DNA from: Sphingomonas sp. BT-65
GTDB lineage: Bacteria > Pseudomonadota > Alphaproteobacteria > Sphingomonadales > Sphingomonadaceae
Assembly: GCF_026107375.2 (NCBI RefSeq)
Contig: NZ_JAPCIA010000002.1
Coordinates: 646,001-710,000 of the forward strand
Direction: 5' to 3'
DNA: 64,000 nt
Shown here: positions 63,375 through 64,000 of the stretch, piece after piece
Layout: every line of letters begins with the position of its first letter
Position numbering within the stretch: position 1 is the first letter of the stretch
Program-made: the position numbers and the translations under genes
The notes under the pieces: model-generated
Told to the model about the DNA's origin: nothing
The model's database searches: none
The model's input: only the letters and a program-made list of their open reading frames with translations

Positions 63375-63534
63375 CGGCTTTCCACCCAATTGCCGCCGTT
63401 GAGCGGCCAGCTGCACGAAGGGCAGCTTTCGGGATTATCGGCAGGCTGGCTGAACGACCGCAATGAGGGCGCCTAGCGGCCGACCCACGAGGCTCGAGCT
63501 CGAATGTCAGCAAACGACCCCATTGCGGACGCTC
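63375..63534. repeat. Dispersed intergenic repeat, copy 19 (fullest)
   Basis: The most complete copy, about 160 nt. In order it has CTTTCCACCCAATTGCCGCC, GAAGGGCAGCTTTCGGGATT, GAACGACCGCAATGAGGGCG, GAGGCTCGAGCTCGAATG and AAACGACCCCATTGCGGACG. Confidence 0.88.
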
Positions 63535-63556
63535 AAGGCCCGAGCTACTTTTCGAC

Positions 63557-64000
63557 ATGCACCCGTTTGTTGCGCGCAAATCCATTGGCAAAACGGCAGC
63601 GCTTGTCATGGGGTCCATCGTATTCGTTGTGATGGGACTTGCACTGATCGGCGTGTTCGGAGACCTACCGTATAAGCGTGCGCCCACGTGGTGGCTCTAC
63701 CTAATCGGGTGGGTGACCGCGCTGTTTTTCGGACTATGCGGCGTTTCTCACACAGTAAACCTGTTGGGGCCTAACGAACAACTTCGTGTAGATCACCGAG
63801 GGGTACTGTGGCGCCCTTGGTCAGCAAAACTGATCCCGTGGAGCGAGATCGTTGAAGTAAAGATTTCGGCTGTGGATCGACAGCGGGACATCGTTCTCAA
63901 GCTGCACGATCCTGCGAAGTATCATCGAACCAGTATGTCACGGTTTTTCGCCAATGGCGGGCGAACGTTCTCTAACAGCAATGTGCATATCTCGCTTCTC
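63557..64000 (+). CDS. STM3941-like membrane protein (partial, runs off the window)
   Basis: The frame is open from the ATG at 63557 to the window end (148 codons). Two membrane helices (ALVMGSIVFVVMGLALIGVF; WWLYLIGWVTALFFGLCGVS) are followed by a PH-like domain (LRVDHRGVLWRPWSAKLIPW, EIVEVKISAVDRQRDIVLKL). This matches the layout of STM3941-type proteins of unknown function. A repeat copy ends 23 nt before the start. Confidence 0.65.
   Translation, partial: MHPFVARKSIGKTAALVMGSIVFVVMGLALIGVFGDLPYKRAPTWWLYLIGWVTALFFGLCGVSHTVNLLGPNEQLRVDHRGVLWRPWSAKLIPWSEIVEVKISAVDRQRDIVLKLHDPAKYHRTSMSRFFANGGRTFSNSNVHISLL

Noticed and set aside
62875..63402. A 175-codon plus-strand frame
   Set aside because: It runs through two repeat copies and antisense to a better minus-strand gene, and its composition is not protein-like.
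48576..63534. Integron attC sites as the explanation for the repeat-gene alternation
   Set aside because: Some copies start with a YYYAAC-like stretch, but the matching GTTRRRY end is not consistent, copies vary in module content and orientation of genes varies. No integron integrase is seen.

Overview
The window is high-GC DNA, and the gene content points to a sphingomonad (Sphingomonas or a close relative, Alphaproteobacteria). It holds four large TonB-dependent receptors, a FecI/FecR pair, PhoD and PepSY proteins, sphingomonad-style copper resistance genes and intergenic repeats. This assignment is inferred from gene content; no rRNA or tRNA gene was found to confirm it.

1-30 kb: a prolyl oligopeptidase, a SARP-type regulator fused to an alpha/beta hydrolase, a small LuxR-type regulator with two followers, and the 3' end of a filamentous-haemagglutinin-like adhesin. 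Three TonB receptor loci follow, each with its own regulator: a LytS/LytT two-component pair, a FecI-FecR-receptor-PhoD run that looks like surface-signalled phosphoester scavenging, and an AraC-receptor-esterase run. Between 19.6 and 25.2 kb lies an accessory patch with a tail-spike-like protein, a tyrosine recombinase remnant and small secreted proteins.

30-35.3 kb: a TonB receptor, two PepSY membrane proteins and a HutC-type GntR repressor, with a matching palindrome before the receptor and before the repressor gene. 35.4-45.7 kb: a copper resistance island with a CusF remnant, DUF411, DUF305, CopB, CopA, a CnrH-like ECF sigma factor with CnrX-like and CnrY-like partners, CopC, CopD, a Cu(I) P-type ATPase and a CueR-like MerR regulator. 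A shared promoter-like motif, GAGGG then 14 nt then TGCGTA, precedes each of the five transcription units. Two of these units also carry a MerR-type promoter with a 19-bp spacer.

45.7-64 kb: an acyltransferase, a duplicated winged-helix AbiEi-like protein, and a long accessory stretch of single small orphan genes separated by about a dozen copies of a dispersed repeat. This stretch includes a second tail-spike-like protein whose N-terminus and upstream element match the first, a coiled-coil membrane protein, a SUKH-family immunity-like protein and an AT-rich orphan. A conventional block (TetR-MMPL exporter, LysR-SnoaL-like protein) interrupts it. The last gene runs off the end of the window.

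The two most interesting signals are the five-site ECF promoter set of the copper island, and the repeat-punctuated accessory array with its paired tail-spike-like genes.
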